From a bacterium (lineage in GTDB: Bacteria; Planctomycetota; J058; JAJDCP01), in the NCBI GenBank assembly GCA_030428695.1, contig JAUIEM010000276.1, positions 1 to 13,576 of the forward strand: a DNA stretch of 13,576 bases, written 5' to 3'. Each line of letters begins with the position of its first letter. Position 1 is the first letter of the stretch. The notes beneath the pieces are model-generated. The model searched no databases. It worked only from the letters and a program-made list of their open reading frames with translations, and had not been told where the DNA came from. Of this stretch, positions 11,859 to 13,576 are shown one piece after another. The translations under genes were made by a program, and so were the position numbers.

Positions 11859-13576
11859 CCACGACCCAGCAACGATCCACGGCCCGCGAGGTGACCGAGC
11901 ACGTGCTCGAGCTCGTCCCCCGTGTCGAGGAGCTGGCCGAGACCTGCGCCGACTTCCGCGCGGCCTGGCATCGGACCTCGGACCAATGCTCGACCGTCAA
12001 CGACGCCACCCTGCCGGAGTCCGGCCGCCAGACCCGGGCCTCCGACCGGGCCTACGACGACCTGCCGGCTGCCACCAAGGCCCTCGCCCGTCAGATGCGG
12101 CGCGTGATCAGGGAGTGGAACGGGCTCCAGGACGACCTCCAGGCGGCGACCTTCGCGGTTCAGCTGATCCTCCAGACCCAGCGCGTGACCATCCCGACCT
12201 TTCCCGCAGCAGAAGCCGCCCAGTGGATCGACAACGCCCATCCCCTGGACATCCACAGCCGCGGCGCCGACGACGCGGATGGACGCGGCTACGCCGAGGT
12301 CCTCGTCGCCACCACCCGCGCGATGGCCTACTACCTCCCCCGCTTCGTCCGCAACCTCGGCAACTCGGCCGAGGGGCCGATGCGACCTTCCGAACGGCGC
12401 CATCCGCTGCGGGGCAGCTGGATCCAGTTGGAGGGCAGCTACATCGTCCACTTCGACGACGACACCGGCAGCCGCGGACGCGTCGACTACTTCTCGCCGA
12501 CCGGCGACATCCAGCATTGCCGCGAGCTGCGCGGGGCCTTCCAGGGAGAGGCGCCCTTCACGGCAGGGGCCCCGGCGTGGAAGGGCCGATGCAGCTTCCT
12601 GACGGGATCGCGCGCGGGTCAGGAGACCGAGCGCTGGTACGTCTGGTCCGATGAGCGCGGGGGGCAGCTGCAGGTTCATCAACCACGGGCCGGGAATCCC
12701 GACGACTGGCTGTGGGGAGGGAAGTACGTCCGGGCGGTCAGCGGCGAGCACATCGCGACCATCTACCGGGCCTGGATGAAGAGCCTGTTGCTGGTCAAGT
12801 CTTCGCTGCTCTGGGGACACGACTTCTGGCGCGGCAGCTACCGCGACACCGTTCAGAGCGTGCTGCGGGACTACCACCACCGCTACAAGCGCTCCCTCGG
12901 CGAGCAGATCGCCGACGCCGTCGACGATGCGGTCCACTTCTGTTCCCTGGTCGCCGAGGGCGTCGTCGAGGATCTGGAGGGCCTGTTCGAGCAGATCGAA
13001 GGCGCCGTCGACAGCACGGTCCAGATGGTGCGGCGGGTGGTCGAGGTCGCGGGTGACCTCCTGAGCTCGGTGTGGGGACTGTGGGCGAGCTGCGTCAACG
13101 AGCTGCACCAGCTGGCCTTCGAACACGTGCTGAAGCCGATGGCACAGGCCCTCGACGACGACCGGCTGCGTGACTTCATCGCGACATTCCTGCCCTCGCC
13201 CGCCCACGGGCGCCACTTCGGGATCAGCTTCGAGGTGGTGCTCGATGTGTGCGACATGCTGGCCGCCATGATCGGAGCGATCCCCGCCGGTGTGACCCAG
13301 GCGGTCGCGGCCCTGCTCCGCAAGGTCAGCGTGATGTTCGCGATCGGCGTCGAGTATTGCCGCTTCGACGCGACCACGACCCGCAGCTTCCCCTACGCCT
13401 ACGATGCGATCGGCATCGGGCGGAACTCGGGCTTCGGGCTGCTGGTGCACTTCAAGAAGGACGACGCGGTGCCGCCGGGAAGCCTCGACGCGTTCCAGTA
13501 CCTCACCCCGAACTACACGCTGCCCCTCGATGTGTTGCTGCCGACGGGTCTGACCAGCAGCTTCACCGGGCAGCTC
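11855..13576 (+). CDS. Large unrecognised protein, partial (continues past the window)
   Basis: This frame is open for 574 codons from ATG 11855 to the right edge without a stop, with strong G/C third positions. GGAGG lies eight bases before the ATG, and the start overlaps the preceding stop by four bases. Residues 1-130 are helical and charged (VTEHVLELVPRVEELAETCA). About 185-290 is a mixed beta region (GSYIVHFDDDTGSRGRVDYF, WYVWSDERGG). About 345-435 holds long amphipathic helices (VEDLEGLFEQIEGAVDSTVQ). About 455-503 is markedly hydrophobic (MLAAMIGAIPAGVTQAVAAL), perhaps a membrane-inserting hairpin. Next comes a possible beta-domain with GFGLLVHFKKDD. I recognise no family. Position after an injection-type adaptor suggests an effector or structural cargo (inference). 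Confidence 0.85.
   Translation, partial: MTTTQQRSTAREVTEHVLELVPRVEELAETCADFRAAWHRTSDQCSTVNDATLPESGRQTRASDRAYDDLPAATKALARQMRRVIREWNGLQDDLQAATFAVQLILQTQRVTIPTFPAAEAAQWIDNAHPLDIHSRGADDADGRGYAEVLVATTRAMAYYLPRFVRNLGNSAEGPMRPSERRHPLRGSWIQLEGSYIVHFDDDTGSRGRVDYFSPTGDIQHCRELRGAFQGEAPFTAGAPAWKGRCSFLTGSRAGQETERWYVWSDERGGQLQVHQPRAGNPDDWLWGGKYVRAVSGEHIATIYRAWMKSLLLVKSSLLWGHDFWRGSYRDTVQSVLRDYHHRYKRSLGEQIADAVDDAVHFCSLVAEGVVEDLEGLFEQIEGAVDSTVQMVRRVVEVAGDLLSSVWGLWASCVNELHQLAFEHVLKPMAQALDDDRLRDFIATFLPSPAHGRHFGISFEVVLDVCDMLAAMIGAIPAGVTQAVAALLRKVSVMFAIGVEYCRFDATTTRSFPYAYDAIGIGRNSGFGLLVHFKKDDAVPPGSLDAFQYLTPNYTLPLDVLLPTGLTSSFTGQL

Noticed and set aside
11723..13450. A 575-codon minus-strand reading frame antisense to the right-edge operon
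   Set aside because: It has no ribosome site, a shadow-type composition (His/Arg/Gly/Val-rich) and opposes a plus frame with good RBS, ATGA coupling and normal codon bias. GC-rich genes commonly leave such antisense frames open.

Overview
The window is very GC-rich bacterial DNA (roughly 70% GC by eye, with G/C-ending codons dominating the real genes). Genes lie on both strands in short, tightly coupled operons led by clear GGAGG-type ribosome binding sites. The gene set is a tricorn-type protease, a sterol-desaturase/HTTM cluster, an M55 peptidase, a stand-alone EF-hand protein and a PARP-type zinc finger. Such a mix is typical of large, eukaryote-like-domain-rich genomes such as Myxococcota or related Gram-negative lineages; this placement is an inference from gene content, not from a marker gene.

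Layout. (1) 1-397: no confident gene, only possible coding remnants and the promoter/RBS region of the tricorn gene. (2) 398-3658 (+): complete tricorn protease homologue with all catalytic residues and an unusual acidic insert. (3) 3676-3748 (+): tRNA-Met(CAT), whose consensus promoter lies inside the end of the tricorn gene, followed by a perfect 12-bp hairpin. (4) 3832-4494 (-): unrecognised helical protein whose Shine-Dalgarno is sealed in a hairpin. (5) 4805-6937 (+): three overlapping genes for a di-iron sterol-desaturase-family hydroxylase, a small membrane-anchored protein and an HTTM membrane protein. (6) 6897-8654 (-): a coupled operon of an EF-hand mini-protein, a Cys-rich 100-residue protein and a 411-residue protein ending in a PARP-type zinc finger. 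(7) 8819-11012 (-): an M55 D-aminopeptidase-like protein fused to a C-terminal toroid-like domain, followed by two paralogous small Gly-rich/coiled-coil proteins. (8) 11013-11402: regulatory region with two copies of a 19-bp dyad element and an SD-sequestering hairpin. (9) 11403-13576 (+): a 151-residue protein with a beta-domain like those found on contractile-injection tip proteins, overlapping by ATGA a large (at least 574 residues) unrecognised protein that runs off the right edge.

For novelty the best candidates are the EF-hand / Cys protein / PARP-finger operon, the dyad-controlled adaptor plus large-protein operon at the right edge, and the twin MGF(L/M)GG small proteins behind the M55 fusion. 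All functional statements come from motif recognition by eye; no searches were run.
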